A DNA stretch of 64,000 bases, from positions 44,001,413-44,065,412 of the forward strand of contig OZ018410.1 of the NCBI GenBank assembly GCA_963969595.1. Reading direction: 5' to 3'. Under the pieces are notes generated by a model. That model ran no database searches. It was given only the letters and a program-made list of their open reading frames with translations, and was not told the DNA's origin. How positions within the stretch are numbered: position 1 is the stretch's first letter; every line of letters starts with the position of its first letter. The position numbers were made by a program, and so were the translations under genes. This document shows positions 1-12,788 of this stretch, piece after piece. The DNA comes from Neckera pumila (lineage: Eukaryota; Streptophyta; Bryopsida; Hypnales; Neckeraceae).

Positions 1-2840
1 ACTGGTTTTGAAAACCGGAGAAAACAGAAATTACACAACATTCTTGAGTCGCTTGGAAGACTGTCTTTTGGAATCATGCTTAGACTTAGATGGAGCTATT
101 TGAATGATGAAGAGAAAAGTGAAGACGGACAAATCAAATGAATAGGAAAGAATGGACAAAAGGCTTATTTGCAATAAATATTCTATTAGAAGATGGAGTA
201 CTCTATTCAAGAATGTTTTGTGTATACAAAACGGAAGGAGCAACTAAACCACGTAGAATCCTTGTAGGAAGGCGGATGTAGATTTTGAGTTTTTTTGGTA
301 AAATAAATTATGTCATTGATGAATCTAGACATCAAATTTTATTTCTGCAAGTTTTTCTTTTTTTTCTATCTCAACATGAATTCATTTCGAACCTTGCACA
401 ATAATCATGAGTGATCATGCTAATTGCATCATTTCATTTGCATCATGTGAAGAATAGGCAAAAAAAAAAATTTCATAATATTTAGATGTACTTCATCAAT
501 TTTCTATATCTTCCATAATGAGCTCTTGAAAACTTTCATAATGCACCCATTGGATGTTGGCTCTCTTAGGGTTAAAGATTGATTTAAGAAGATGGAGAGA
601 AATTTTTTATATTAACACAAGTGAAGGAAAAACTTAAAAAGTGATTTGATTAAAAGATTTTTTCAAAAATATTATAGTTGTTGTTAACCTTTTTAATTGA
701 AGATCTAGCCCTTAATTGAGCATAGCTTTAGATCTATCAATTTTGTAGCATCTTTCAAAAGAGTGAAGTGTATCCTAGAAAACAATTGTAAGATTCTAAT
801 TGCAATGGTACACTAACTTCCTTAAATGATGATATCATTCCTAATGGGCATCAACATTCATAAATGATTCATTGGTTTTGAAGATACTTGTAGTTTCTTT
901 TCATTAATTAGTGAATACAAGCACCTATTGCAAGAGGGATTTTCAATGGTTGCTAGAAGAGCAATGGCTCTGTTTTATTCTTTATAGGGTCTCTCTTTCC
1001 ACCTTTTTAGGATTCACTCAAGTCATTTACCAATCCTTTCTTTTATCTTGACACTTACGCATGTGTTTATAGTTTTATCTTGACATTTGAATGAGAGAAA
1101 AATATTGAAAAATTGAAGTTGTTTTAGTAGATGCTTAAAGTTGAAAAAAATTGAAAAAGAAGACCATAGCCAACTTCATTTTTTTAAAAGTAGCTATAGT
1201 ATCCCCTTTACAAGTTGAACACTACAAGCAATATTCAATTAAGATTGCAAAAAGATTTGCAAGTTAGGTTTCTAGGATTAATGGAGATGATCCAAGGTCA
1301 CACTCTAAAGACAAAGAAGGTTACTTCAGTTGTCAATCTCTTCCTAGTATGAGCAAAAGTATGTGACTCTACATTTATCTTTACTCCAACATGTTTCTAG
1401 GCTACAAACTTCAATTTCTTAGTCTTGATTTCTTTGAATTTGGGGGGTTTGTAACCTAAACCTTGCCTTACCAAAATTTTAGAATGACTATCCATGGGAC
1501 TTACTAAATTGATCAAAGACAAATATCGTTAGAGAATGTAAGGATTGCATATTAAGAATTCCAATACAATTTATTGTGTACTATGCAAAGATATGAAAGC
1601 AATTATGCATACAAGAATATTGCGGGTAAGAAGTGTCTCTCCATATTGAATAAGTTTAAGAAAATTTGTGCTTTACCCTATTGGTGTGTGCCTACACAAG
1701 ACTGTAAACTTTTGAATTGCTACTTGTAGTGATAATTGACAATGTCCTGAGCCAAAATAGTAGTTTTTACTTGGTACTTTGTTGTGTGGTTTTGTAGGTG
1801 CAAGAATCCAACCATCCTCCAATCTTATTGCTACAAATTGAGAATACTTCCTTCAAGGTTTCCAAGGGCCATTTAAAGGTTGGGGGAAATAGTGAGATGA
1901 TGGCAAGGATCAAATAAGCTTGATCACATAAGTCTATTACAAGAGACAAGCCATTCATGCTAATCTAATTTTCAAAAGTGGATCGCATTTAAAAATTGTG
2001 TATTTATGTTTTTGGCTCTTTCATGGACAAAACTACATGTACAGTGAATGTGATGAAGTTTGCTACTTAAAAGGCGAGCTAAGGTTATGAGAGACAGAGT
2101 CTCTGGCATAGCGTACCTCAGCATTTCTTTAGTGAATTAAGTATAAGCTCTAATAGCTTAAGAAAAAGACCAAAGAGAGGGGGATTTCAAAGAGGTATAC
2201 TTTACAAAACCTTAAACCAGAAAGCAGCAAGAAAAGTATGACTCTAGGACAAGAAATGGCCTAGAATAGTTTCAATGAGAACAAAGTGACTAATTCACTA
2301 GAGCTCCAAGATAAATCTTAAGGGACACAAAGTTAAGTAAAATAATCATGAGTTGTGAAGAGTTGCTCTTATGATAAGGATTATCGATCACCCATAAAAA
2401 GTGATGTGCCCAATGAAGTATGAAACCTCCTAATGTAAGAGAAGCGGCACCCACTGTTTGTCTTCATCAGTTTCCAGGGGCATCCAACCAAGGTCGTCTC
2501 GGAGTTTCTCCAATCGTCCTCTATTCCTTGGCCCTGCATAACTTGTCCCAAGTACTCCCACATTCAATACCTTGCTACCCTCCTGAAAATGCTCTCAACA
2601 TGTCGAGTATTGCCATAGAGACCCATTGCAAAAATCAGGAGCCCAAATATCAAAATTACTGTGATTCTTTTGTCGAAAGAGTGAAAATTTGACCACTCAA
2701 ACTATTGTATATTAATTTCATTTTCTAACCACAAAATTATGATATTTTTCTTAATACAAAGTGTGATTTCAAAATTCACATGATAGTTGAAATTTCCAGA
2801 AGTTAGACACAAGATGCCAAACTAACTTACTTGAAATAGT
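1..2840. other. AT-rich intergenic DNA, no gene recognised
   Basis: Both strands are dominated by short A/T runs and stop codons. The only base-composition change is a less AT-rich island around 2400-2650 with overlapping ORFs of 60-90 codons on both strands. I could not match it to any protein family and it may be a fragment of an old mobile element. No RNA gene, terminal repeat or splice-supported exon was seen. Confidence 0.5.
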
Positions 2841-3707
2841 TAATTATGAAACACACAAGCGCTGCGGATCATAGGCCTCAATGGCAGAAGAAGTATCATA
2901 AAGATTGCATCTTGACAACATACCATTTATACAGCCTGACCACCAACAGAATGGCGGGTCGGGAATAAATACTCGTGATACAGATCTGTAACAAACCACC
3001 TTCCCCTGCCAACAATTCCATTAATTTGATAGACTTAGAATCCACGTGTGAAGAGTTTATGATTTTGTATGTTGGTTTACTACTTCAAAATATGCTAATA
3101 GGCACTACATTCATATGGAATTATAATTAATACCCTGGTAAACTCAAACCTGGAGCCTTGTTATGAAAAATATCACACGCTGAGTCACGCAAGAGAAGAA
3201 GGATGTACTTTTTCAAGAACCAAACTTGCAATTCAAGGGACCTAGTGTAATCTCAATGAGGACACTACAATCTTGGGAAATTGAGTATTTAAATAGAAAG
3301 TATAAAGTGAGGAGTGGATTTGGCTTATAACCCAGCCCTCTTCCTGAATGCTCACCTTGCTACCTAAACATTGTAAGGCCCCATTGAGAATATTGAGATT
3401 ATGGATTATGTGATGTGAAAGTATTGTCTTTCTTATGAGGCATAAAATGCCAAGTCAAGAGTGAAAAGGAATAATATTTCCAAAACAAGGTTGTCATTGA
3501 TGCTAAATCAATGGTCTTGATAAAAGGACACCATTATGTCAAAGGATAAGATTATGAGATATAACCATGCTCTCCATGGCCAACACACGATTTCTACCTC
3601 TACAGAAATGGCTTCCATGGAGATAATATTAATGTAAAATTTAGAACTGGAAATGCTGCAGGAGTGGGTCGATTTTTCTGAGTCGTGGATGCAACAAGAA
3701 AACTCAC

Positions 3708-4823
3708 CTTAAATAGAAACTCAAGGTCATCAACGTCTTCTTTCGAGTTTGTCGAAGACTGCACAGCGTGCACGTAGCGACGTCCGTCCTCGTTCACCAC
3801 TTGTGCTCCCTGTGCATTTGAAATCCAAAATCAACCAAATTTGAAGAGCCAACGAACATTGCACTGAGAATCACATTAATTGCATAAGCTTACTTGCAGA
3901 AATGCAGAAGCATTGAGCAGTAAGAATCACTCAAGACTAAGACTGCGAGAATACCTCACCATTCGCTGCAAGGCTCTTTTAAGAGCAATGTAGGCGTCTT
4001 CTTGAGTCCCAAGATACTGCACACCCACAAGGGCAGGCCTTCATCACACTTTCTCAACCTCTACACAAAAGATGCTCACTTCAATTTTCAGGAAAAAGAG
4101 GTTGATATATGCTATTACGGTACTAACTGCTCCAGGCTCAGACTTCTTTTACAACTATTGTTTAATCTTTCGTACTAAGGCTTCCCTTAGAACTAATTCA
4201 TCTACAAAATTTCGCTACAAGGGTAAATGCTACTCTTCTTTTCTTCACAGGGCTGAAGCTTCCACCATACAATTTCCCAGTCCCTGAGATTTCCTAGTGT
4301 CCATTCTTAAAGATTCACGTATTTCCTTACAAGGGTGTTGGGAATTCTCAGAAAATATTGAAACCAGCATGTAGTAGGAAGGACCAAGAGACCCCCCAAA
4401 CAAGAATGTTACACATGCGAATATAAAAAATGAAATAGTGAAAAAGATTGCAAACAATTCGCCTAAATTATTGTGACATTCGCATACATTGGTGTCCATT
4501 AGGGTGAAGATGAGCTCACGTACAGTCCATGGCGGCATGAATCGACTGGGGCTTTGAAACGCCGACGTTGACACACACGGTGGTCGACCATCGCATCCCC
4601 GGAGACGTCCCTCACGCAACCCAATTTCTGGAGCTCCCATGTCCTCCATAGCCACTGCAGATGCTCCAGGAATAGAGCCTCCTGCTACCACCAATCCGCA
4701 AAGAAATTCTCGTCTTCGCAATTGCAGCTTCCTGCTGGAAACATCAGCGGCATTGCGAGCGCTGGAATGGGAGACGACGGCAATGGAGTGAAGATTGGGG
4801 AAGCTTGTTGGGGAGGTCCCCAT
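3708..4823 (-). CDS. DUF1499-like chloroplast protein with Tat-type signal (3' end unresolved)
   Basis: Three exons join in frame on the minus strand: 4823-4524, 4016-3960 and 3809-3708, each bounded by GT/AG. The Met at 4823 gives a Ser/Arg-rich N-terminus that fits a chloroplast transit peptide. It is followed by a twin-arginine segment (RRREFLCGLVVAGG, then ASAVA), typical of proteins sent to the thylakoid lumen by the Tat route. The mature part has GLREGRLRGCDGRPPCVSTS (Cys-rich start of DUF1499), FMPPWT, then RYVHAV and VDDLEFLF, which are conserved DUF1499 blocks. The family has no firm biochemical role. The last expected block (an FRSASR-like motif) should lie in a further exon. A weak RSVSR reading occurs near 2990, but the splice phase does not fit, so I leave the 3' end open. 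An upstream in-frame Met at 4997 exists but precedes the transit-like region, so 4823 is preferred. Confidence 0.6.
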
Positions 4824-4999
4824 AGCCGCAAAACAGAAAACTGAATCCAGTGAAAGGCCAACATGTCTCTTCCTTCTTCTCTTTTTTGTATCAGCCAGCA
4901 GATTGAAATTTTGTGGAGTGGGGCTCATGACATTTTGGATTTCGTTTGACGTGGGAAGCAGCGTTTTTTTTGTTTTTTTTTGTGATTTGGCGGCCACTC

Positions 5000-6700
5000 A
5001 TTTGCACCAAAGTAATGGGTCCAATTTCTACTTGTATCCAAGAAAATTGGTTGAAAAATGATTTGAAGTGTGTCACCCAGATTGGTGCATTAAAAGTCTT
5101 AAAGTACCATTTATCTCCTCAAAGGACAACATGAATTTTGGACAGTTTTCTATGAGCTCAATTTTTGGTGAAACTTTTTAAAACTTTCTCATAACATAAA
5201 TAAACTTATTTGCTTTTTGGGAATGCAATTATTATTTCAATTGTTGTCCAAGTGCAAAACTTATACTACAAAAAATGAAATTAAGCCCCTAACTAAATTT
5301 GGTTGGCATAAAAAAACCACAAAATCTTGAAATGAAAGTTCGAAATTTTTTTCCTTCATAGATTATATTTTTATCTACATAAAAAGCTTTGGTTCATTCC
5401 ATTTAGATATGTGATGTGAAAGTTATAGAGCATCTTCTTTTGCAAGCAATCAAAGCATCTTTTTGAAAAAATAACCTATAAGATTTGTTTCTAGCTCAAT
5501 TTTCACGTTTTTTCAAAACAAAAATTCTGCAAGATTAACTTTAATTTGATTGTTAGAACAATCTCACTACTGAGGTTGATGTATTTTAATTCCATCTTAG
5601 ACCTATTAATGCATTTGTTTTTCCCTTCATCACATACTTTCTTCTATTTAATAATTTTTTAAAGAATGAAAATTACATGATTTTTCCAGTTTTTAACTTA
5701 ATTATATTCTCAAATCGATTATTCCTAAAAAATGAATTTTAATTCAAAAAATGTAGAGCAAAATTTCTAAGTTAAGAAGATTTAAAGTCTCCTAATTTAG
5801 TTTGCTAATGTGCCAAAAAACATGATTAAACTCTTTACTTTGAACGCATTTATCTTCTAATCTATATTGTCAAAATGTTTGAAATTTTTACCACAAATTC
5901 TCATACTAGTCTATTGCAAGATCTTATGCTTAGATATGCAAAGAAAAAAAAAGTTTTAATTGTTTGCTCTTTGCACTAGAAATGGCAATTTTTGAGCGTT
6001 TTTTTTGACAAAAAACAAGCTTTGCAACTTTAGAGGTTATGGCTCGGGGGGGGGCACATTGTCAAAAAAAGTAGGAACTACGTGCGATATAAAATAGGGT
6101 CCATTTTATTCATTCTCAATAAAATTTGTAAAAAAAATAGAAGTAACATAAGGTGCCTAGAGATAAAAAAAACAATAAATATATGTAATATAGCATAGCC
6201 CAAAAAAACTGAAATTATATAAGCGGTACATCTAAAATAGCATGGCCTAAAAGGCTTTGTGGTGCATTAATATATTAGGGTGCTAGCATATACAAGTATT
6301 GGATCAAAAATTACTGGACATGGATGAAAAGTGTCCTCTCTGTCCACACTGACGAGATGAAAGTGGCAGAAAGCAACGGCTATAATTATAAATCTGGGAT
6401 CCAATGTCCGTTTTGAAATATTGGTGTTCAGAGTTTCCTAAGCGCGCTTCAAAGCTTCATGCGAGGAAACTCAAAAATTAGGCGCCTATCTTTGAAATTG
6501 TGGATGCGTTGGCGGTTGTCTACTTCTGGCGACATTGAAATTTGTGTTTAGGGTTTGGAAGCGCTGTTGTTGCTGTACGGCTGCATGTTCAAAGTTTTTG
6601 CTTACACAAAGAAGGTACGCGGCGGAAGTCCAGGTGAGGGTATTGATTTTTGTTTAGGGTTTAGGATCATGTCCCAGTTGTAGGGTGGTCGCCTTCTTCT
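5000..6700. other. AT-rich intergenic DNA
   Basis: Mostly A/T homopolymer-rich sequence without coding potential. A run of eight or more G occurs near 6046-6055. The last 300 bases become less AT-rich, approaching the broken ORF that starts near 6956, and may be its 5' leader. Confidence 0.45.
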
Positions 6701-6955
6701 TCACCATTCTCGTGCTTCTTTTCTCTCATCTGGTACATTCTTGTGCTCAAGTTCTTCCCACCCACTCACCAACAATCGCTTTGTTTTCCTGCACCTGTCT
6801 CGAGCTAGTCTAGCTTCATTTTTCTTGTTCTTTTGGCTGGAAATACAACTGTTGAAGTGCAATTTCATTCCTAGTTCAAAGGCACTTCTGTTGAGTGAGA
6901 GTGCACACAATTTAATCTTGTTTTGGCTGCATTCTAGGAAAGACCTCTGCCAAAC

Positions 6956-7459
6956 ATGGAGATTGTGCTGAGGGATACATTGTTGTTGCATTTTGTTGAT
7001 GGCGTGCACGTAGAGAGGTCGGGCTGGGATGACTTGTTCCCTCTGAATTATCATGCCCCTAAACCCACGACGCTGGAGGATTTTGATGCTGCCCACCAAC
7101 CTTGCAGGAGCTGGGGCAAATTTTTGGACCAGACTTTGGAGGGTGCAACAAATCGCCTCGTTCAGTGGGAGGTTTCATTGGTCACTCCACTGCACTAGTG
7201 TTCCAAAGAAGAGATTAAGGAGCCTCTGTTCCGTGCCTATTTCGAGCTGTTTTCAAATTCTTGGGAGCTTGACAATCCCTTGGTGGATGAAGATCTCCGC
7301 TTGATGCCGCTAGAGCAACTGTCTAAAGAGCAACTTGGTTAGTTGCATGATGTCTTGGCTGCAGCGGGAAACCAGAAGGTGCACATGCCTTCTTGCACAA
7401 CATTGGAGGCTGTAGCATCAGTGTGGATCTCCTCCAGTCATAGAGGTGGACGCTGGTGA
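6956..7459 (+). pseudogene. Unrecognised protein-coding remnant with two in-frame stops
   Basis: Reading from ATG 6956 gives a protein-like sequence (FVDGVHVERSGWDDLFPLNY, then SWGKFLDQTLEGATNRLVQW). It is interrupted by TAG at 7196-7198, continues in the same frame (EEIKEPLFRAYFELFSNSWE), meets a second TAG at 7340-7342, and continues to TGA at 7457-7459. A good splice donor (CTG|GTGAGTTC) lies at 7455/7456, so the last part may be an exon end. The amino-acid composition between the stops is protein-like and both TAGs could derive from CAG. I do not recognise the family. It could be an eroded gene copy or part of an old mobile element. Confidence 0.4.
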
Positions 7460-8732
7460 GTTCTTGCACTTTCTCAATTTTATTGTTATTTCTTTGCAGT
7501 CTTTATTGTGTCCCCTTCTTTGTTTCCAGTGTTTTCTTTGAAGTTGCAGCCACAAGTGTTATTGGCAAATTCAATTGATTCACGGATAGATATGAGGAGA
7601 TGCCTTGCAGGCCCCGTTTACTACTTCAGAGTTTGTTTTCTGATTTACTCTTGTTCATGGGAATTGCTGCTCATCCCCTCTGCAAGAATGTCAATAGACT
7701 AGGTCACTTGCTGTAATCAATCCCTTTCACTGTGGAACTTGTGGTTACCCTGGAACTCATCCTCTTTGTTGTGCTGTAGATTTATCCACAGACTCTTTCC
7801 CCGTTGGCAATGTTGTTTTGGCTTGGCCATTTTTGTGTTACAAGAAATTCTGGCCATAGTTCTCACAGTAGTGCAGATGCTTTTGTAATTTTTGGGTCAT
7901 GATATTGTATAGAATTAGACTATTAGGCAGGGTGTGTGGGATAGTTCTTATTAGGATACACAATTGTGTAGGTGATGCAGGATAGATTGGTTTGTAAATG
8001 CACGGATTGGTTCAATGTGTTTTTAACACAGATATATTGTGACAGCTGTTGCTGTTTTTTCCACCACTGTATCAACAAACCTTGTATTCGCTTCATAAAA
8101 TCTTGTTGCCTTCTTTGCCATTGTTTGCTTACCTTCTACTATTATGTCATTGAATCTTGGCTTGTAGTTTGCAACGGCATGTTCAAAATCTAATTAATAC
8201 AATGTGATTTCTAGTCTATTGATGGTGTCTGCTGATGTTGTCTAATGTCTTAGAAAGTGCAAGAGTACCTGGTCAATGCTTTGTTGTAGACCTCTTGTTT
8301 CCATAAGGTATTTCTTTAGAACATGTTTGATGTCATTGCTAAAATTTTGAACCCTTTTTTGTAAATGGGTCAAATGTGGTAAATTTTTTACTTATAAATA
8401 CAATAGGATACCTTTAAATCACCTCCCCAAAAAATTATAAAAACAATAGGGTGCCTTAAAATACTAAGATTTACCTTTATTTAAAAAAATAGCATGCCTT
8501 ATATTCCATTTCACAAGGTAAATAGCCCCCCATTATTTACGATGTGTTTGCAGGTGTATACCTATTCTACAAGGGAGTGCCCCCCCCCCCAAGGGTTATG
8601 GATGCTTTGTGAACAATTTATCTTACTCAAACCCTAGGCCAATTTTGATCCAAGGAAAAATTAGGATATCTTAGATTTTTTGATCCTTTGAAATTTACTT
8701 TTCTTAACCTTCAAAAGGACTATTAAGGTAGA
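7460..8732. other. Non-coding stretch downstream of the broken ORF
   Basis: Mixed-composition then AT-rich sequence with only short ORFs of up to 73 codons and no family match. A C11 homopolymer lies at about 8580-8590. Confidence 0.4.
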
Positions 8733-9140
8733 ACTGCCCATACCCGATCATTTAAGTGATTTCAAAATAGAGGAAAAGGAGTGGAAGGTAGTGGAAATTT
8801 TTCTCATATAGAGAAATAAAAAAGATTGGGACTGTAAATTTTTTGTAGTTTTATTGCTGAAATTGAAATTACTATGAATTTTGGAACCCCAAAAGTATTC
8901 TAAACCCATAGCCAGTGTCTAGAGTCTTCCAATTCCGCTCATAGCAAAATTACTTTCCTACTTACTATTTCTGATACACTTTGGGACATATGTTATGACT
9001 TTATTCATCCCAAGCTTGAAAAGGAGTAAAATATACATTCCAAGTTTGAGCATCCTCTCCGGCTCAATTTAGTACACCTCATAGGTTGGGCATCTTTCTT
9101 TGGTCTAGAATGGATGGTTCTACCTTATGTGTCCTAAAAA
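8733..9140 (+). repeat. Dispersed repeat, copy 1 (partner near 50620-51020)
   Basis: This stretch aligns by eye in the same orientation with about 50620-51020. Shared blocks include ATTACTATGAATTTTG, CATAGCCA..GTCTAGA.TCTTCCAATTC, CTTGAAAAGGAG and ATAGGTTGGG. The two copies differ at many positions, so the duplication is old. No terminal inverted repeats or coding capacity were seen, so the class is unknown. Confidence 0.55.
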
Positions 9141-9258
9141 TTGGCTATCAAAAGTTTGATTAGTTTCAGACAAAGTCAATTTTAAATGAATCTTGTAGAA
9201 TCTTTTGTCACACTGGGTGGACAGATACTACCTCCATGAATAAGATTTTTTAGATATG

Positions 9259-9510
9259 CATTAGAGGACATTTGAGGCCTCTAGAAGACCATTTTAGGTA
9301 CGTTTCTAATGCAAGCCCGATTCTGTGAACAGCCAATACGTGCTGTCAGATTTTTTTTTCCCAAATATCATTTTAAGCAAAAAAACTTTTTTTTTTTTTT
9401 CAAAAATAACGTGGCACAGTCACGGCCACATCAGCCAATAGTTATCCTATATTCCCGCAGTGTAGGATTGCAGGATAACTTGCAGCCGTTTAGAGGCCTC
9501 CAATGTTTTT
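9259..9510. mobile_element. MITE, copy 1 (family shared with 52914-53126)
   Basis: The left end CATTAGAGGACATTTGAGGC followed by CTCTAGAAGAC matches the left end of the copy at 52914. The interior also matches: CCCGATTCTGTGAACAGCC, TCACGGCCACAT.AGCCA and AGTTATCCT.CATTCCCGCA. The right end is degraded (TTTAGAGGCCTCCAATG) but recognisable as the inverted partner of the left end. There is an internal poly-T expansion and no coding capacity. Confidence 0.7.
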
Positions 9511-12222
9511 TGTTCCGTAATCGGGTGTCAAAATCAAAAGTTATGTTGCTCATAAAGAAAAAAAAAAGATAGCACTAGGCAAAACAAAAAGATGTTCTAA
9601 TTCAAATGCTGTAACTTTGCAATCTATTCTATCAAAGTTTTCACAATTCATTCCATCCATTTTGGTTTGAAGCCACAATTTTATACTAAGTTGATAAAGT
9701 ACAAGAAACTCAAAGTAAAGGTCAAAGTGATGGTGTAGTCAAACCTCAAAATCCTCTACTTTGTATATTCCATTTTGCCTCTATATAAACAAATTGTTTC
9801 TATATTTAGAAATGGAATCACATATTTTTTATAAGTCATAAAAGTTTTTAAAATAATTGTGAAAAATTCAAACTATAGAGAATTTTGCACAAAACAGGAT
9901 GAAAATTCTTAACAAATATGAAGAGCTTAAAAATTTGAAAATTTCATCATTGATTCATTCTATGGTGCTCACTATATTAGTTTAAACCCAATTTTTGTAT
10001 TGTTGTGTCAATAGTATAGACAAGCGGTTAAATATTCTCGGTTTCAATTTGTCATAAAATATTTGTTTTAAAGAATTTCTCAAAGTTTTTAAATCAAGGT
10101 ACAAAGTCGATTTGGGAAGCTTCATTTTCATAAGAAAAACATAAAATCTTAATGTCAAAATCAGATTTTAAGAATCGAAACTCAAACGTATTAACATACA
10201 GTACAGTCTTGAAAATTCTCGGATTTTTTGAAATATAATCTTCTATCCAATGAAAATCAAACCAATTCAAGAGAACTTATATCAGAAAACCAACCAATAA
10301 ACAAAACTAGACACATAAGAACATGTTTAAAACCATTTGTTTTGTAATATGAACAAAGAGCTATTTGACTATTTATAAGTCTGGACTTTCAAGCATCTGT
10401 TAGGGTTAAGATGTAGAAAAGTGAACAAAATTATTGAAATTTAAGTAAAGAGGTGATATGCATAAGAGGCAATGAATGGCCAACACTATTCTAAAGTAGG
10501 ATGATCCATTGTTGTCCCTTTGTCATTGCCCGTGTTTAGATTAGATTTATAAATATTTTTAGTAACAAAATGACAAACAAGAGAATTTTTCATATAAAAT
10601 TTGGTCAATTAATTCTCAATAAAAAAAACACATAGTAAATCTGATATTTAACTAATTTTGGGCAAATCTAGAAGGTGATTGCAAGAAATATCTGTCCACA
10701 TAAGTATTGCAAAAATGATTGAATGAATATAAACTTTGGAAATAATTTTCCTATAGCAATAAAAATTGTACTTGAAGTATTTCAATTTTTTCACAAAAAT
10801 TTCAATCACTGAGATTGAATTTTGAATGTATATCACACATAAGATTTTGGTGGTTTTGAGTAGTAACTACTACTATTGATTACCCTTTTTGAAGAATTAC
10901 ATCATCAAATTTGGTAGGCTAGCTCTTCTAATAGAAATACATCTTTTTCGAAAAGGATTTCCAAAAACATGTTCTAAGTGTATTTTGTGTTGGCCTAAAG
11001 TGTACTATATTCATGTTGAATTTATATTGAATGAAAATGTTTTTTTAGTTATAGCTTTGACTTTGTTTCTTTGTTCTTAGTTGGAAACAATGGCCAATTT
11101 TAAAATAGCTTTTCCAATTGTATATTCTAATTTAAAAAATAGAAATGAAGAAGTCTCATTTTCTAGCATAAATTGCAGCCTTTGGCTCAAAATAGTATTT
11201 CAAGGTACAAAGAAAGACTCAATAGTATTGGTGGGGGTCCAAAATGCCTTCAATCTACCTGTGTACATTGTTTTTATGGCAAATTGTGTATTGCCATCTA
11301 TTCTTGCCATCCAATGATGAACATCACGTGTTGTTAAAATAGTAGATCTGAAATCCAATCAACTATCCAGATTTCATATTCCATACTCCCAATAGTATTG
11401 AAGGTGACTTGTAGGTCAAAAATACTAAAAGGTTGAAAATTAAAAACGCAACAAATAGTCTAGAAATAATATTGCATCTACTAGTAAATAATGAAATTAT
11501 GAAACATATAGTCCAAATGTAGACTTTTGAGTTAAAAAATGGATCAAAATCATCATTTGGGTTCAAAAAAGATCTAAAAGTTTAAAAATAGACAAGTGTC
11601 GGTTGCTACCAATACATTGTCAATTACAAAAAATATCCATAATTTTGTGAAAAGTCTAGAATTAGTTAAATATGGATTTAGTAGGTGGTCAAAGGAACCA
11701 ATATTCCTTCCTTTATTGCCCTAGTTGCCCCTAGGGGAAGACTATTCTTGTTCATTTGGATTCTATTGTGATTTTTTTAAGTCCTTACAAGGTTGCAATG
11801 GTAATCCAAAAGCATCCTTCAAGATTGTGGAATAATGAATGAACTTCTTGCCATGTATAGAAACTACATGGTGGTATTCATTGCAATAAACAAATTGTGA
11901 AATTTCAACCCAATTCCAACCCTTTGAACCCCAAATCCACCAAATAAAGTTGTCATAATGCCAATACTTTGCAATTATAGCTTAGGCCCAAAAGAAGGGG
12001 TCACAATCAAGCAAGGGCCAATTCTGGATCTATATAAGGTAGGAGGTCCATTAAGAGTTAGAAACTAATTTGGGAAGGTTAAACTTCTTGAAATATTTTT
12101 CAGTAAATTTTCCTTGAAAAGCAAATGTAATTGGCATCTAACCCAAGTCATTTCACATTTTTTGGAGTTTTGTGGAGATAATAATGAGTTTTTGAAGTTG
12201 AAACACAATTGTCACTAAAAGT
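9511..12222. other. AT-rich intergenic DNA
   Basis: Long A/T-rich stretch. Several ORFs of 60-80 codons are present on both strands but have low-complexity composition (Ile, Lys, Phe, Leu) and no family signature. Nothing else supportable was seen. Confidence 0.5.
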
Positions 12223-12308
12223 GTCCACCTCCTGAATTGTACACTATCTGTACACTGCTGATGCATTGCGAAAGCAAAATGTACAAATAGTGCACTTTTC
12301 AGGTGGAC
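12223..12308. repeat. Imperfect inverted repeat / MITE-like hairpin
   Basis: The left arm GTCCACCT...TGTACACTATCTGTACA pairs with the right arm TGTACAAATAGTGCACTTTTCAGGTGGAC. The arms are about 30 bases with a spacer near 20 bases. The size and arm design suggest a small hairpin element or a MITE fragment. No clear target duplication was found. Confidence 0.5.
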
Positions 12309-12788
12309 AAATTTAGAGCCTGAACGTTATGGACCTCCACCTTGCCTTACAGGCATACCTCACTAGTTCGAATTCCGCGGAATTCAATTCTTAAATGAAT
12401 CTCGATATTAAGCTAAATACAAAGCTTTGGCAACCCCCAAAAGTACACTTCTCCACCAGCCTCAAAATATAAGTCATTGGCCTCAGTTTCAAATGAGCAC
12501 AGATGCCGAAGAGCAAGAAAAATGATAACATAATTTGAGCAAGACAGTCATGCATCAATGCTGTGAATCGACGTACCTAGAGTTTCAAATTGTGATCTTA
12601 TCTAGTCTAAGGAACTGAAGCATTGAGCTATCCTCAACGGATTATCAAACATGATGAATGGTTGCTATACACATACTGTAGGTCTTCAGCTTGTGCAAAA
12701 ATTCAAGTGCCGCTACATGTTGAACTTCGCCTCCTTAATACGGAGTATGAACCAAGAAAGACTGAATCTCAAAACAATGAACATGTCA

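Noticed and set aside
2381..2692. Overlapping ORFs of 60-90 codons on both strands
   Set aside because: No motif, no splice support and no recognisable homology. Noted only as a compositional island.
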